Positions 1 to 13,339 are shown, counted from the first letter of the stretch. The stretch is 64,000 bases of DNA from Acanthaster planci (GCF_001949145.1 NW_019091387.1:984267-1048266); one strand, 5' to 3'. Program-made: numbers and translations. The notes: generated by a model not told the origin, from the letters alone.

Positions 1-277
1 TATAGAAGATGTGACGCTTTTAACCAGCAGGTTAAGGGTTTTTATGACAGCAAAGCCTTTGATTGTTTTACATGGGTGGAAAACATCAAATATATACGAA
101 GGCAAGGGAAACTATATGTAAATATAAATTGCAGTCGTTTATGACTGATATTCTTAGCTAGGGGTCATTGTGGTTGGCGTTTTCTTGGCCATTAGAAAGG
201 CTTCAGATGCTGGGTCCGAAACGGGTAGTTTGATAAGAAATGACTGTCTGAATGAATTCGTCATTATATTCCATCAG

Positions 278-3200
278 GCTCCGCTGGATGGTTACCACCA
301 ACTCCAGCCAACCAATGGATTCAGGTCGATCTCGGTAAATATGTTGCAATCACTGGAGTTGTGATACAGGGATACTCCACAGGCTCCAACTACTACGTGA
401 CTACATTCACAGTGCAGTACAGCGTAAGTGGCGGCTCAGATTGGCAAGGATTACTTGATGCCGACGGAGACATTATTCGGGTGAGTTTATAACTGTTAAA
501 GATGGTGATTATGAGCTGTTCTGAAAATAAATAAATTTGTGATTATCAACAACTGTGAGACCTTGTCGTATCGTGGTCACATTTTCACACCGCAGTCACG
601 GGAGGCATTTGTGTTTGTGGACTCAAAGACAACGCTGAACCTTTCAAACTTTACTAACTTTAAGGCATTTTACCTCTGAAAGAGAATCGACTAAGATCGA
701 AACGTCAGGCCCTCCTTATTTTGCCATTTGGAATAAGAGATACATGTGATTATGACAAATTCGACGTGAAATAACTTTTTGTTTTAGCTGACTAAAGAGA
801 AGTGATTTTAATTAGACATTTATTCAGTGTTTTTAATATTTGCTAGTGACAAAGTACCGAGAGGGGAACTTTTAGACCCTAATTTTACCTAACTAAGAAG
901 GGCTCTATTTGAAGAGGTATTCGACAGAAACTGAAAGTGCCGTCTACACAGCGCCATACGTCGCAAAGTAAGGAGATAGTTACAAAATTTGAGCTAACTT
1001 GAAAACCTTGACCCTGGAAAATCTAAATGTGATGGTCACATTACGATACTTTGTGACTATCGAAATCTGTTTTTGTCAAGTGATATTTGAGTGAAGAAAA
1101 CATCCAATGGAAATTCGTAAAAGACGGATCCAGTGTTGAAGAGCTGTAGCTATTTGAATACTGCTGATGAAGAACTACATGTATGCGTTATTACTATGCA
1201 TCGGTTTCAGTTTAGTGTAAGCAGTGGACGACCAACAAATCTGACGTTCCCCGTGGTACTGATGGCAAGGTATCTTCGCATATTGCCTCAGACCTGGACT
1301 TCAGGAGGTTACTATGTGAGATTCGAAGTGCTCGGGTGTATAGGTAATACACACTTAATAAGATTTTGATTTCATCATTCATGTATTAAGTCTACAAACA
1401 ATAAATAATACTTCTTTAAGGAATAAACCACGGACACATTTCTTTTAAACATCGTTTACAAGTGAAGTCGCACAAGCGAGTCAATCGATGCTGTAAAAAG
1501 GTGGGTCCAGGACCACATTTTTTGGGGGGTAGTCTTTAAAAACAAAAAAGTGATGTGACGGTAAATTTTTAGGTCTTTTCTCTCAAGCGTTTGGCAGGTA
1601 GGAAAGTGGAAATTCCTCCTAATTGGCTTCTCCTCAAATATACTTGTGTTTTCAAAAACATTTCGGGGGATGGACCATCCCTTCTCCCCGATCCGCGAAT
1701 GATCTCGACAAACTCCGTCACCGCATGGTTTAGGCTTTTAAAACAAAAGGTCCACGATCAATACAAAACCGAGGGACAAATAGCGTTTGCTTTAATACGT
1801 TGAAAAAACGCATCATTAGTTGCATTATACTGAAACGGTAGTGATTAAATCAAAGGATGTTTGAACAGCCCTCTAGAAGATTCAACCGGCTTTTAATTGC
1901 GAGAAAGAAAAGTAATGTTCTCAATACCTTTTCAAGATGATGTGTGACCATTATTGTGCATTTGATTATTATTAATGAAGTGCAGCCTGTTTCATGTATT
2001 TTATTGTACAGTATCTGGTGGATCGCTCTTGCTCGTTGACGGTGAGGACGCCCTCAGCGGCCGAGTGGAAATCTACCACCAGTCCACAGCCACCTGGGGT
2101 GCCGTCTGTTCCAACGGCTGGGATTTAAGCGACGCCCATATCGCCTGCCGCCAACACCACCGTTTCCTGGAGGCAGTTCAAGCTGGGGCGAGCTCGGCAG
2201 GGACTGACCTCCCGATCGTCATGAACCAAGTCGCCTGTAGAGGCACAGAGAATCGCCTGGTGGACTGCCCGTTCATTTGCAACGAATATCAGCAGTGTAA
2301 CAGCTCGCGTGTCGCCACGGTGGTTTGCCTACCCAAAATGAGTGCGTTGTAAAAATAAAGACTTTTACCTCTCCTTGTATATAACCATATCCGGAACAAA
2401 GACCAAAATAAAAAGCCTTAAAAGAGGGTCATGCGATATAACAAAGGCGCTTTATCTCACTAGGGCATTGGTACCCAAACTCCCATAGGACGCAGGTTAA
2501 GATTTCTCTCCCCTTTCTTTCCTTTCGGCAGCATTTATATAACAGCCCCCTCTTACCCCCTCTCTGGATCCAAGTCATCCTTGTCTCAAGACAAATGATT
2601 TTTGTTTTCCGTTTTTATCTTTCACACTTTTTCGTCGTTTCATTTATTCCCTTCAGTGATTTCGGTCTTCGTAATGATTATGCCATATATTATTAGACCT
2701 CACTATAAGTTTTCCTTTTGCCAAAAATATGAGTTTGAAAACGTGACGTGAACATCTCCCAGGGACTTAGGGAGAGGTGATTCAAAAATCGCTCGACCAT
2801 GGAAACCGAAAAATGGAGGGGTCCAGACAACATAGGACACTTTGTGTCATCGTCGCCTTTCATGATAAAAAAAAAATCCGTCTTTGGGAAATAACACTGA
2901 GCGTTTCATCAACACAGATTATACATTGATGTTTTCTCCCATTTCCAGTGGTAATTAATACATTTTGGCTACTTGGAAGTCCAACAAATCTTCACTGTCA
3001 ACCTCATTTTTTGATCACCACAAAAAGTGGAGGATGATCCAAAAGCAAATCTGCCGATTAAAAAGTGGCGAATATGTACCTCTTTCCCCGGGGATAATGC
3101 CCCGTTTCTACCTTTGATATGTATTCGCAGGTGATAACGTGTCAGGTGAAGGAAACATCACTGTCTAGCTAAGCTATGGTAAAATAAATATGTTCTCGTG

Positions 3201-4307
3201 TAAAGCCGTGAACACACTTCAGACAAAAACGGCTTAGGTGACAGCATTAACTTTCTGGAATTCTGATGTCAGATTCAAACCACGTTTCTTCAGGATCATG
3301 ACAAACGAAAGAAAGTGTACTCAATTTTTAAAGCCATGATTACTCTAAATTATGTACTGCAGGTCCAAGGGATTTCAAGCTGCTTCACTCAAAATTTCTT
3401 CTAATTATTATGCTGGTGATGAGAGCATTGCATTCATTTAAACCTCTACAGATACTGTTCGCTTGGTGGGAGGTTCCAATAACTCCAGCGGCCGCGTGGA
3501 GGTGTACCGTAACAACACCTGGGGAAGCATTTGTGACAATGACTGGGACATCAACGACGCTGCTGTGGTCTGTCGCTTTCTGGGCTTCTCCGGAGCGCAG
3601 GCGGCCAAGTCCGGTGCTTACTTCGGTCAGGGCAGTGGTCCTGTCCACATGGACGGTGTGGCGTGCACTGGAACAGAGGGCAGCTTCGGTGACTGCCCGT
3701 CTTCGTGCTGGGAGGAGCCCCAATGCAGCCACAGTCAAGATGCCGGTGTCATCTGTGAAAGTGGTAAGAGCAATTAAGGGGCTTACTGCCACTTGGTGGC
3801 AGCAAATACTGGTTCTGTTTCGATAAGGCGAGCTCGTTGAATCGACGATTACGCTGGGAAGGTCATGTATCTATGACGAAATGAAGAAAGTGCCATGTCC
3901 CACATCAATGTCTAATGCTTTGATTGATATCTTGGTTGGAACCAAAACGGTCATTTTGAAGGAACACCTAGTACTCTCAACTGTACAGATAATTAGCCCG
4001 TGTCCGAATTTCATTGCTACGGCTTGCAGTTACACGAGTCTATAATAGTGGCTGCAGACATGACCCATAAGGTACGTGGTGTTTAATTTTAAGCCGCAGC
4101 CAAGTAGTCATTTCCTGAGACCCCTCCCTGATCAAGTTTTACACCCCTCCTAATAAAAATCAGATGCTTACTGTCCTTACAAGGGCAGTGAGCATTCCAC
4201 CTTTCCATTTACAATTTCATCGTAGACTTTACCTTTGCAGCCTTATCGTCTTTTTTCTTTGTCTTCTCATTTTCCTGGTATTCTGTGTTTGTATCATTTC
4301 AGGATAG
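278..4307 (+). CDS. Discoidin-SRCR-SRCR secreted protein, copy 1 (5' partial)
   Basis: Five exons are visible: 278-480, 1211-1343, 2012-2341, 3452-3763 and 4303-4307. The signal, linker and first discoidin exons lie left of the window. Exons 278-480 and 1211-1343 encode the middle and end of an F5/8 type C domain, with the typical NQWIQVDLG and TGVVIQG stretches and the closing Cys in FEVLGC. The 330-bp exon is SRCR1 (WGAVC, IAC, VAC, VDC, VVC). The 312-bp exon is SRCR2 (WGSIC, VVC, FGQGSGP, GVIC). Splice phases agree across all junctions (0, 1, 1, 1). The last exon completes a glycine and stops with TAG at 4305-4307. An AATAGA hexamer at 4422-4427 could serve polyadenylation (weak). Discoidin domains bind carbohydrate, lipid or protein surfaces and SRCR domains bind pathogen or self ligands, so an extracellular recognition role is inferred. 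SRCR1 has LPKM where the other copies have RPKM or RPQM. Confidence 0.9.
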
Positions 4308-7300
4308 AGACTGGTTCATCTCTTCAGTGTTCGACCCCCTTGAAGTTTGCCTATCTATAGGGCATGCTTCTGTCTCTGATATCATACTTAGTAACATTTT
4401 GTACGTTTATAATATTGATTGAATAGAATGCGGATTTTAGTGTAATCATCATTAATGAATACAGAGCTTCGATTTTGAGCTAAAATATTTGTCAAAATGT
4501 AATTTTAACACTGGTTTCGGTTACATGGAGGGCACTTAGTATTTGAAGCCAACATTGATGTTGAAAAATGATGTGATATTTTTCAGTATAGTTTGATGAA
4601 TGATAGAAATACCATGGTTATATGTATGTTACTCAGAAACTGCTGAGATTGGCCAACATTCCTGCTCGTAAAGTTCGTACACAAACTTTTCCAAAACATG
4701 CAACGAAATTCCAGTTTCTCCTTTAGCCTACAGTGACTAGCAACATCATTTGCTATAAAGAGTTGAAAATTTTCTGAAAGTAACCACCTGTGGAATTAAC
4801 TAAGGATTGGCTGCCTTCAGAAATCAGGGCGCTGTTGGTTGCAGTTGTCGTTCCCTTACGCATGGATCCTTTCCTCGTTTCTTTTTTCTAAATCCTTACG
4901 GCCAGAGACAAAAGTATTAGAGCTGGCTGTTGAATTCCATCACCAGAAACATATGATTTTCAATTTATAATCGAGTTTTCAAACGCAGAACATCAGTGCC
5001 ATTGTTTATTCATTTTTTCAACTGAAAAAAAGCTACAAGCTTGAAAAATCGTGGTTTTTTTTTGCAAGTCTTAGTTTTGGCACTGTACATTCGTACATTG
5101 ACCTTTTTTTTATTTCAACCCTTCTTGTGTTGGCCCAAATCGGGACTTTTTGACTATCGTCTTAAAAATAAATGTATTCATAATCAAAATGCCCGCTGCA
5201 AAAGCGTAAACTTAGTCTTTTCCTTTCAACAATAACTATGATTTACAATCACAATATTGTAACAGATATATATTATTTACATTTAGCAGAGTTTTTGGCA
5301 TCATTATTCTATCCAAATCTCATCCAAGTATTTATGTTTATTTACAATTTGTTCATAAACAGCTCACGTTTTTCTGCAATAGCTGAAATCATTTCCCCTA
5401 ATAACAATCCTTTTAATCGTGTGTTTACATGTGTTAAAAAATGTGTAATACATTACAGAGTATTAGCATGAAAACTGTTATACTTTGCCTGAAATAGTTT
5501 TTGATCCATGTGAAGGAAAAGAATGGAAATGCGGTTTTGTTTTTGAATAGTCGCGACAAAACTGAGTCTGGTATATTCTCGATCAGTCATACCATTTTGG
5601 AAGCCAAATCCTTTGTTAATTTTTCAGTACTCAACTCCCCATATCTGAATTTTGCTAAGAGTCCACACTCCACTTCTCTGAGAAGTCACTATATGTAAAT
5701 AAATTTCAACTTCGGCAGTAGAGGACGAGTTAACAAATGCCTTGGCTGTGTTGTGGCATTATTATCTCCGAGTCTTCATCACTTATACGTAGATAAATCT
5801 AATTACATCTTAAACAGGAATCACGCATGAATATGAATTAAGAAATATTCACAACGGGCATAAATTACAACACGGAATGATTCTGTTGATTGGCGGTAGA
5901 ATACTTATAAAACAAAGGCTGGCAGTCATTTTGAACTAAAAACAAGTGTCGGTAATTCTTAATGTTAAAGCTACAAGCAGCCATCTTGGGAAAAAGAAAA
6001 TGTTTTCTTTTTCGATTTCAATAACAAACTGGACTAGCGATAGGGGACGACTTTGTTCCCCACTTTGTTGCTGTTGTTGTTGGGTTTAGTTTTTCCTGTC
6101 TGTACTTTCAAATAGTAAATTGCCATAATTGTGCATCTATTTACTGTCAATTTGCCTGACCTGAAGCTTGAAAGAGATTTGGTAGGCCTTTGGTTTGAAA
6201 TTTGTATGTGTGTAGTGATGGGGTTGGTTGACAGGTGTTGTTATACCGATGGTCCTACTAGGCGGATCTCAGGGGGGGGGGTTGAGGTGATGTACCTCTG
6301 CAAGGGGACTTCCAGTATAGAAGTTTGGCGGATTCCTTCTTTATTTTGGCACCTCAGGTAACCCAAGAAGAAAAAAACTGGAAATATAACAGTGACAATA
6401 AATTAGCAAGTCTTTGTTGCATGTTACAACTGAAATAAAATAAAATAAAGTAGTGTAGTCTAAAATAATCCCTAATAGATATTGTCACATGCCAATAACT
6501 CACCCAACACCAACTTCAGTACAGACCAAAATTATATCGGCCTAGCCCATGCGCATCTCAGGATAGGAATGAGCCCGAGAATAAAAAAACATGCTCCAGA
6601 TTTCATCATTCCTGTGAATCCATACTTAAGAACTTAAATACACAAGTACTTCACCTAACAATTCTTGAGACAATGTTTTGGGAGCAATAAAATACGGCAA
6701 CAATAAACGTTATTGTTCACTCTGTTCTCTAAACACAGCGCAGATAGAGCTTCAACGCAAGATCAATAAAATGTCAAAAGTCATACAACATAGCAAGAGA
6801 TGAATATATGCGCTGTACATGTACACAGAGACAGACAGTAGATACTTGTTTACATTTTATAATGTAAATTTGATCGAAAACATATAGGTCCTAAGCTGTT
6901 AACTTTGTTGATACTGACTACGTAATTGGAATGTTAGCCAAGTTTAATGAAACATAAGTGAACTTGGTGAGCAGAAATGCAGGTTCAAATGCTCCATTGC
7001 AGCGTGTATGGTAGATGAAATGTTGGAATGGGATGTGAAACCTACTTCTATTTTTTCCCAGGATTTTTATTCATTGAGCACACTGCACATCCAGCTATGG
7101 TGATTCAAGTCCTCATCAGAGATTGCATACGATCATGATGCTGTTCCTTCCAACAGGATATGTACAGCAACGAAGAGTTCATCATTTTCGCATTCCACAC
7201 GACCAGGGGCTAGTGAAAGAACATGCACACAGCCCATGGAGTCAAGGTTGCTGTCAACCATTCCCATTCAATCGGAGCTTTGCTGATTTTTAAGTTTTCA

Positions 7301-8760
7301 GCCAGCGAAAAATCAAAACATGCTGATTTCTATTAAAACACCCAAAATAGAATATATTGAAACCCCCAAACGAGGGCCCTATGTGCAGAAAAAGAAGGTG
7401 CTATTTTCTATGTGAAAATGTGGGGGTTGTTACACGTGTACACTGAAAACCTTCTGTCTTGCAGCTGCACTGAGCAAATCACCAAAACATTTGTCAAAGG
7501 CTTTTGAAGTTAGCTATGCATATTACAAATCGTATAAAGTAAAGTCTGAAAACTGTCTCTACTATATATGGTAGCAACACAGGTACATTGTGTAGTGCGT
7601 ATTGCATGTACACCGAGCGATTCATCACGCGAAAATTAATGCATTTTAAATAAATCGATGTACAACAGTATCCCCGACAGGTTTTATTTTATTATTATCA
7701 TTAAAATTATTATTGTAATATTTCCAAATAGGTAACTTGGGAGACGTTTTGTAGTAAAGTTTTCATCATTAGGAAGACATTGGTCATTAGGGAGACATTT
7801 CAATGTCCCCCTAATGTTCCAACTACCAAAAGGAGGAAAAATTTTTACCGTCCACATTTTGAGAGATGATAGATTAGGGTTTGAAAGGAAAACATGCAAA
7901 GTTTGGTTACGATCAGATTAGGGAATATTGAGTTATGGGACAGTAAAGTTTGTGCACGTTCTTATGGGAATGTCTCCCAAGTGACCCATTTGAATACTTT
8001 ACTTCACAGGTGAGTGGGAAAGAAAGAAATCGGTATATCTATTTATCAAATATTAGCACCAAAAACCTTAAAAAACAACACAGTAAAGCCTTGATTTTGT
8101 CCTCGAGCACATTGAGCCCGAAGCCACATTTGCTTTTGAATCCAAAGCTGGATACGCGGTTGTTGTACGAAAACCACATTTTGAAAAAGGGGGTTGGCAT
8201 TAAAACGTGCTTGTGCGGTTTGGCTTTTATAAAGACATCTAGATTGTACACCTTGAGTTTGAAATACATCATAGGTGAGCCAGATCCAGATATCAGCAAG
8301 GCCTGTACATGTAGGTCATGGTAGACTCGATTTGTTTATTTCTGGGGACCTTTTTTAATAAATAAAATCCCATCATTTAAAAAGGGATAACAAGTTTTTT
8401 GTTTTGCACTTATGCTTGAAAATGAGGAGTTCCTCGACCACACCAACTTTTCAAACTTGTACATGTACAAGCAGTTTGGGTCAAGTCGAATATTTACATG
8501 CATGGTAACCGTGGTTTCTCAACTATTTAACTTCACTTTGCGAATTTGAATACTGCATGACCTCCCGACCAGTCACACTGAATATAAGTAACCTGAGGTG
8601 ATTTTGTTATTCTGTGTATATTTGTATTCAGACAGAATTACGCAGATGGATAATCAATAAAGAAGTACTGAAACACACTGAATGAAAATTCCCACAAAAA
8701 TGTCTTGCGTCATTTTGGGGCTAGAGTGCTATGCAACAGCAGAGATCATGAGGTGAACAG
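4308..8760. other. Intergenic 3' flank of copy 1, no gene recognised
   Basis: This is AT-rich non-coding sequence with short random reading frames only. It begins with the probable 3' UTR of copy 1. The stretch around 5686-6010 is recognisably homologous to the 3' flanks of copy 3 (about 42837-43135) and copy 4 (about 55813-56150), sharing the words AACAAGTGT, TAAAGCTAC and GCCATCTTG in the same order. The rest (6100-8760) shows nothing I can name. Confidence 0.6.
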
Positions 8761-9735
8761 TTATTGAGGCGAGGGGCTCTGGAACAAACAGAAACAGTTG
8801 GGCTTGGCAGAGAGCAGATCGCATAGCGCCTGACGCAGAAATGGATTCCGTAGGTAGTAGATGACAACATTCAGCCAGCCGTTAGACAATGCAAGAACGT
8901 CAGTGAGTGCAGCGGTCTCGTAATCCCAAAACTCGCTTTCCGATGACACGAAGAAGGCAATCGACGGTATCCAGGTGACGGCCAGAGTACTTGTTATGAT
9001 GAGGATGGTGACCGTGGCTCTTGCGTTGAATTGCTGCCTCTTGGCCTGTCGGACCCGGTTTACAATGGCAATGTCGCGGGCATGACGGTGTGCAATGAAA
9101 GAAATTCGCGTGTACAGCACGATAATTACAATTAGTGTTAGCGTTACAAGCACACCCGAAATATACATTCTCCAGTCATTTAGTGTCTGCTGGCATATCT
9201 TGGGATGCTGGGGACTGACCACACTGTGATTGTAAACCCCGTACAAGAGAATGACCAGTATGCTGGAGGTAGCCCAGGTGATGCAGACGGCAGTCTTTGC
9301 TTTCCGCGTGGTCATCAGCTGAGGATACCGCAGGGGAAAGGCAACGGCAATAAAGCGGTCAATCGTCAGGAGCAGGAGAGACATGATGCCCATGAAATAA
9401 GAAGTGATCAGCAGCAGTTTGACTGTCACACAGAGGAATCCCCCCAGCATCCAGGCTCCGATGTACAGCTCGGGCAGTGTCAAGGCCTGGCACAGTGCGG
9501 CGAGGAGGTCGCTGAGGGTTAGCGAGCCCAGGATGATCTTGGTACTGCACCTGGTGCCCGCGGCCCGCCGCAAGGTGATGAACATCAATGGGTTCAGCAG
9601 CAGATTCAGCAGGACGGTGAGCGTCATTGCGATGGCTACGAACACGCCAAAGGGCGTCAGCCAGTTTGTGTGACTGACATCCCCCTGGGTGGCATTAAGC
9701 GTTGTGTTCAATTCCCATAGCCTTTTGTTCTCCAT
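8761..9735 (-). CDS. Rhodopsin-class (class A) G-protein-coupled receptor, intronless
   Basis: A single open frame of 324 residues. The start was chosen because an N-terminal tail with two N-glycosylation sites (N10 and N14) precedes TM1. Seven hydrophobic segments lie at about 28-55, 66-92, 100-132, 146-167, 189-214, 240-263 and 277-298. Family residues are present: N44 in TM1, D76 in TM2 (LTLSDLL), C102 at the top of TM3 with partner C181 in loop 2, DRF at 126-128 (a DRY variant), and TWIP at 254-257. The TM7 NPxxY motif is degenerate, reading NVVIYY at 289-294. The tail after TM7 is short and contains C305, C314 and C316, possible palmitoylation sites. It lies between SRCR copies 1 and 2 on the opposite strand. 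The ligand cannot be assigned. Intronless class A receptors with relaxed motifs are common in lineage-specific expansions of marine invertebrates. Confidence 0.9.
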   Translation of the reverse strand: MENKRLWELNTTLNATQGDVSHTNWLTPFGVFVAIAMTLTVLLNLLLNPLMFITLRRAAGTRCSTKIILGSLTLSDLLAALCQALTLPELYIGAWMLGGFLCVTVKLLLITSYFMGIMSLLLLTIDRFIAVAFPLRYPQLMTTRKAKTAVCITWATSSILVILLYGVYNHSVVSPQHPKICQQTLNDWRMYISGVLVTLTLIVIIVLYTRISFIAHRHARDIAIVNRVRQAKRQQFNARATVTILIITSTLAVTWIPSIAFFVSSESEFWDYETAALTDVLALSNGWLNVVIYYLRNPFLRQALCDLLSAKPNCFCLFQSPSPQ

Positions 9736-11790
9736 ATTCAGTCAGGACTCCAGCACACCCTCAAGATTCTTTTATTGTTGTTGGGTTTTTGTTGTTGTTA
9801 ACACAATGTCTTGGGATGTCCTGCCCAGACAGCCACAATGTCAAACAGTACAGTCCCTCACAAAATTATGGACTTCATGTACCTCACACACAGCTCAACT
9901 CCTTAGACCTGCGTGTGTTTCCTGCTATGGACGTGCTGCAGGTCTTCAGATGGTGTTTTAATTGAATACACATCCAGTCTTCTCTGATAAATGCTTCTTC
10001 ATCCCCGGCAAATACACTTAACATCTGGTAAGTGTGCTCACTAGTAAGAAAGTAATATCTTGTCGGACAGCAGAACCCCGTAGGGGAGGTTTCCAAACTT
10101 GATCCTGCACCACCGTGTACCTTCACAGTAGTGTGCAACACACACCAGATACCACGGTATTTATCCCTTGAGCCCTTCAGTTGGTGTATGCAAATCAGTG
10201 TCACTGTCCATCCATTAAAACGGCTCGGTGTGCGAAGGAAGACCATTGAGTCTGCGGAGGCGGTTTCAAGAGAGGACGCCTTATTTATTCACTGTGATTG
10301 ATGTGTTCCAGATTTCGGTCTGTGCCAAGTACTTATGAAGCAATCTTTGAACTGATAACAAGGGTCCAACATCCTGACAGGTTGTTTCCTGTTCAGCATC
10401 AGCCCAGGCTTCGTTACGAGTTTTATAACGAATTGAAGTTGAAGCTCCTGCCACTGATCAGGGAGGGATGAAGTTGAAGAGAAACAGTGTAAAGGAGGGC
10501 AGAGGAAGAGATGTCTGGATGACATCAGCAACTGGACATATCTGTCTGGAGCCCTGGCATATACACTGGTATTAAGTCTATATTTACAAATATTCACACT
10601 GTTTTAAATTTCTCAGTGTGGACCAGGAGTTCAAGCGAAACATCACAAGCCTGCTTGGGTGGGATTTGAGCCAACAACGTGCCGTACCTCTCACCGGTGG
10701 AAACGTCTCAGCCATTCGACTGTTGAAGTTTGCTGGGATCGTGCGGATTGCTTGAATCAAGTGAATCGAGCAGCACGTTCTGCAACTAGTTAGTGGTTTT
10801 ATCTATCTTTGCATAGGAGATATTAATTTTATATTTCACCTGCCCTTACATGAACACACATGTACATTTACATGTACAAAAAAACACACCACACTGAGAA
10901 CATATGTAGTGTCTGATTGCGTACATAAATTTCAAAAGTTTGAATTTTGAAGAAGAGTAGAGTAGGCAGAACTAATTGTTAAATTGGTTGAGAAAATTGT
11001 CCTTTTTGGTACTTTACGGAAAACCCAGAGAAAAACTACGCCGGATAAGACGCCGGATAAGAACTGAAAACCTGAACAACCAAGAATGCTGACTGGGCGT
11101 GACTAAACACTGTTTGAGAATTGTAATTTATTCTTGCATGTACATGCGAATAAATTATATAAGGTTTGGACATGTTTTAGGTATTTTTTTTTACTTTATG
11201 GAAGGTCTTAATATATCGGCAGAACATCAGTTTAGCATATTCAGAACTTAAAATTAATTTGGTAGAAATTCACCCCACCCATTCCACAGCATAGCACGGG
11301 ACAGACAATGTTAAATTAAACAATGAAGGTGACTTCCACCAAACAAGAACAGAAAATGAATGCTTTCATTGGGGAAAATAGATGAACAATTTTCTGTGCA
11401 GTTCATTTTATTTTCTTCCTGGTCAAAAAAATACATCTTAGAATCACCAGTACCATATTTGTATTCTCACCCAGTATTGACTGAAATCATTCAGTGTCAG
11501 GGCCCCAGAGGCGAATATGAAAAAGATGCAGTAAGCTGTCAATGTTCAATGACAGCAATAACTGATTCAGTGGCGTGATCCTGGACAGACTGTGTGCTAA
11601 AGGAAATCACGTGCCCGTCAGAGCTGGGCCTCGTGATCGTGACTGTCACAATCACGCGCCTCCTGGTCAGGCGGGGGAGCTTTGTACAAGTGCATGTAGC
11701 TCCTTAATTGCATGCAACCTATTCCTGGAAAGGCCCCAATCAAGCTTGAGAATAACTGTAAACTTCTATGGAGAAAAAAATCAAGCTTAG
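9736..11790. other. Intergenic, upstream of the GPCR, nothing recognised
   Basis: Non-coding sequence with short shadow frames only. A short TTG-rich run lies near 9775-9800. I found no promoter that I can defend for the GPCR, and no repeat shared with other parts of the window. Confidence 0.5.
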
Positions 11791-11794
11791 AATA

Positions 11795-13185
11795 TAGAGC
11801 TCCCTAAAGTATGTGCAATTTTAACTTTATTTTTTTTTTTTTTTTTGCTTGGGTGTCTGTTAATGGTTTTCGTTTTCATTAGGTTTTGATTATAGTTTTG
11901 TTTGTCAAAGCTGCAATTATTTTGTATTAAACCAAAAAGATTATTGTGTTTCCATCTAGCAAGCGCAACCATAAAAATGAAACACAATGTTTATCTTTTT
12001 ATTTAAATGTCAATAAAGAAACTTTGGAAGTGCCAGGTTTTATACTTTTTTGCCTTAATTATCTATTTCTTATTTCATTTTGGTCCAGTCAGCTTGAAAA
12101 ATGTTGCTGTACTTATTTGTACACATAACCATCTGCTTTCTTCAAATAAGCCTTTTTCGGGGTAAATTTGAATAAAATCTGGTTTAGTGAGTTGTGAGAA
12201 ATGGGTTTGGGAGTACACCATGGAATTAGTCTCTTTTGGACGAGGTGTGGCTCTTGAAAGAACTGGTGAGTGTTAACTCGACGTTTCGGCCAGTGTGCTC
12301 TGGCCGTCCTTAGGACGGTACGTGCAATTTTTAATTTGGTTTTTAGCTTGGGTGTCTATTAATGGTTTTGTTTTCATTAGGTTTTGATTATAGTTTTGTT
12401 TTTCGGGTTAAATTTGAATAAAATCTTATAAACTGAGTTGTGAGAAATGGGTTTGCGGGTACACCATGGAATCAATCTCTTTTGGGCGAGGTGCGGTTAT
12501 GGGATACGGGTGGGTTTTTGGTAGACACTGCGGGTATTTAAAGCCTGCCGTCCTGCTTTCTGGACACTTTGACGTCGAGGAATGAGATGTTCCCATCCCT
12601 TTTTTCTTCCAGGGTGAAGTGGATGCTGCTGTGAAGCCTCTTGAGATGTTAAGGAAGAGTTGTAGGTAGTCTACCAAACGGCAAAGGTGTTGTTCACACA
12701 CTGGAGTCTAACCTTTGGTCTGTGGTCTGCTGTGGCGATGGCCGATTGTTCCTAGACCTTATCCAGCCAGCGGAAGCTAGATGAGTTAAGATGAGGAGTA
12801 GGTAATGAAACTGGTTTGGGTGGAGATCGGTACGGTCGTTGAGGGTGGGACCTGCTAGGAGTCTGTCCACAGTAAAGTAGTGGCGTCAGAGGTAGGTGCA
12901 CTGTTGAAGAAGGAGATAAGATCAAAGTTGACCATGGAGTCGTCCAGCTGCAGAGTGAGGCCTTGGATGAGGTTGGCAAACTGGGTGGAGTTCTCAATGT
13001 GATGTTCGATATTGTCCACCGAAGGATGAAATATCTTGGCGAGATGTGTGGCTGTGTCGTAAGTATAGGGCCTCCTCTGGAAGCGACGATGTGACGTAGT
13101 GAAGTATCCTTCTTGAGGATCCTTAGGCACTTGGAGTTGAATGCTGCTTCGGGCTTAGTAACATGATATTGGGGTGACAACAAAT
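11795..13185 (-). mobile_element. Degenerate Penelope-like retroelement with tandem 3' ends
   Basis: On the - strand, about 13130-12855 translates to a Penelope-type reverse transcriptase piece: HHIENSTQFANLIQGL, then DDSMVNFDLISFF, which corresponds to the family's SFDVVSLF motif. About 12600-12550 gives GNISFLDVKVSRKQDG, the family's SFLDVKVTRKPDG region near the end of the RT. Frames are interrupted, so it is dead. The 3' part is present twice in tandem: the word TTGGGTGTCT(G/A)TTAATGG recurs at about 11850 and 12346, and a block starting AAATTTGAATAAAATCT recurs at about 12166 and 12410. A palindromic motif at 12279-12323 resembles the hammerhead-type terminal motif known from this class. 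Tandem partial copies are typical of Penelope-like elements. Confidence 0.75.
12279..12323 (-). ncRNA. Decayed hammerhead-ribozyme-like motif of the Penelope-like element
   Basis: Read on the - strand there is CTAAGGA, then a hairpin CGGCCAG-AGCACA-CTGGCCG, then AAACGTC. This matches the hammerhead layout of core CUGANGA, stem II, GAAA and a GUC cleavage triplet, except that the invariant G5 is A. Penelope-like elements are known to carry hammerhead motifs. A second copy occurs at about 43157-43200. Catalytic activity is doubtful because of the core change. Confidence 0.4.
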
Positions 13186-13339
13186 TAAAGCATTAAACAC
13201 GGTCTCAACACCCTGCTTTTATTTCCTGGTGTTGCTTTCCTAGGGTTTTGGTGCTAATATTTGAAAAATTATTACTTATTACTCTCTTTCCTGCTCCCTA
13301 ACGAAATATAATTAAACATAAAAATAAAGCAATCCGCAA

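Noticed and set aside
3385-3792. Long open frames on the opposite strand of the SRCR2 exons (also near 25.6, 40.6 and 54.4 kb)
   Set aside because: They mirror GC-rich SRCR2 exons and repeat because the exons repeat. They lack their own splice sites or domain signals.
3410-3826. A + strand frame through SRCR2 reading TVTTPGEAFVTMTGTSTTLL (and its homologues)
   Set aside because: Alternate frame of the SRCR2 exon; the SRCR frame has the domain motifs and matching splice phases.
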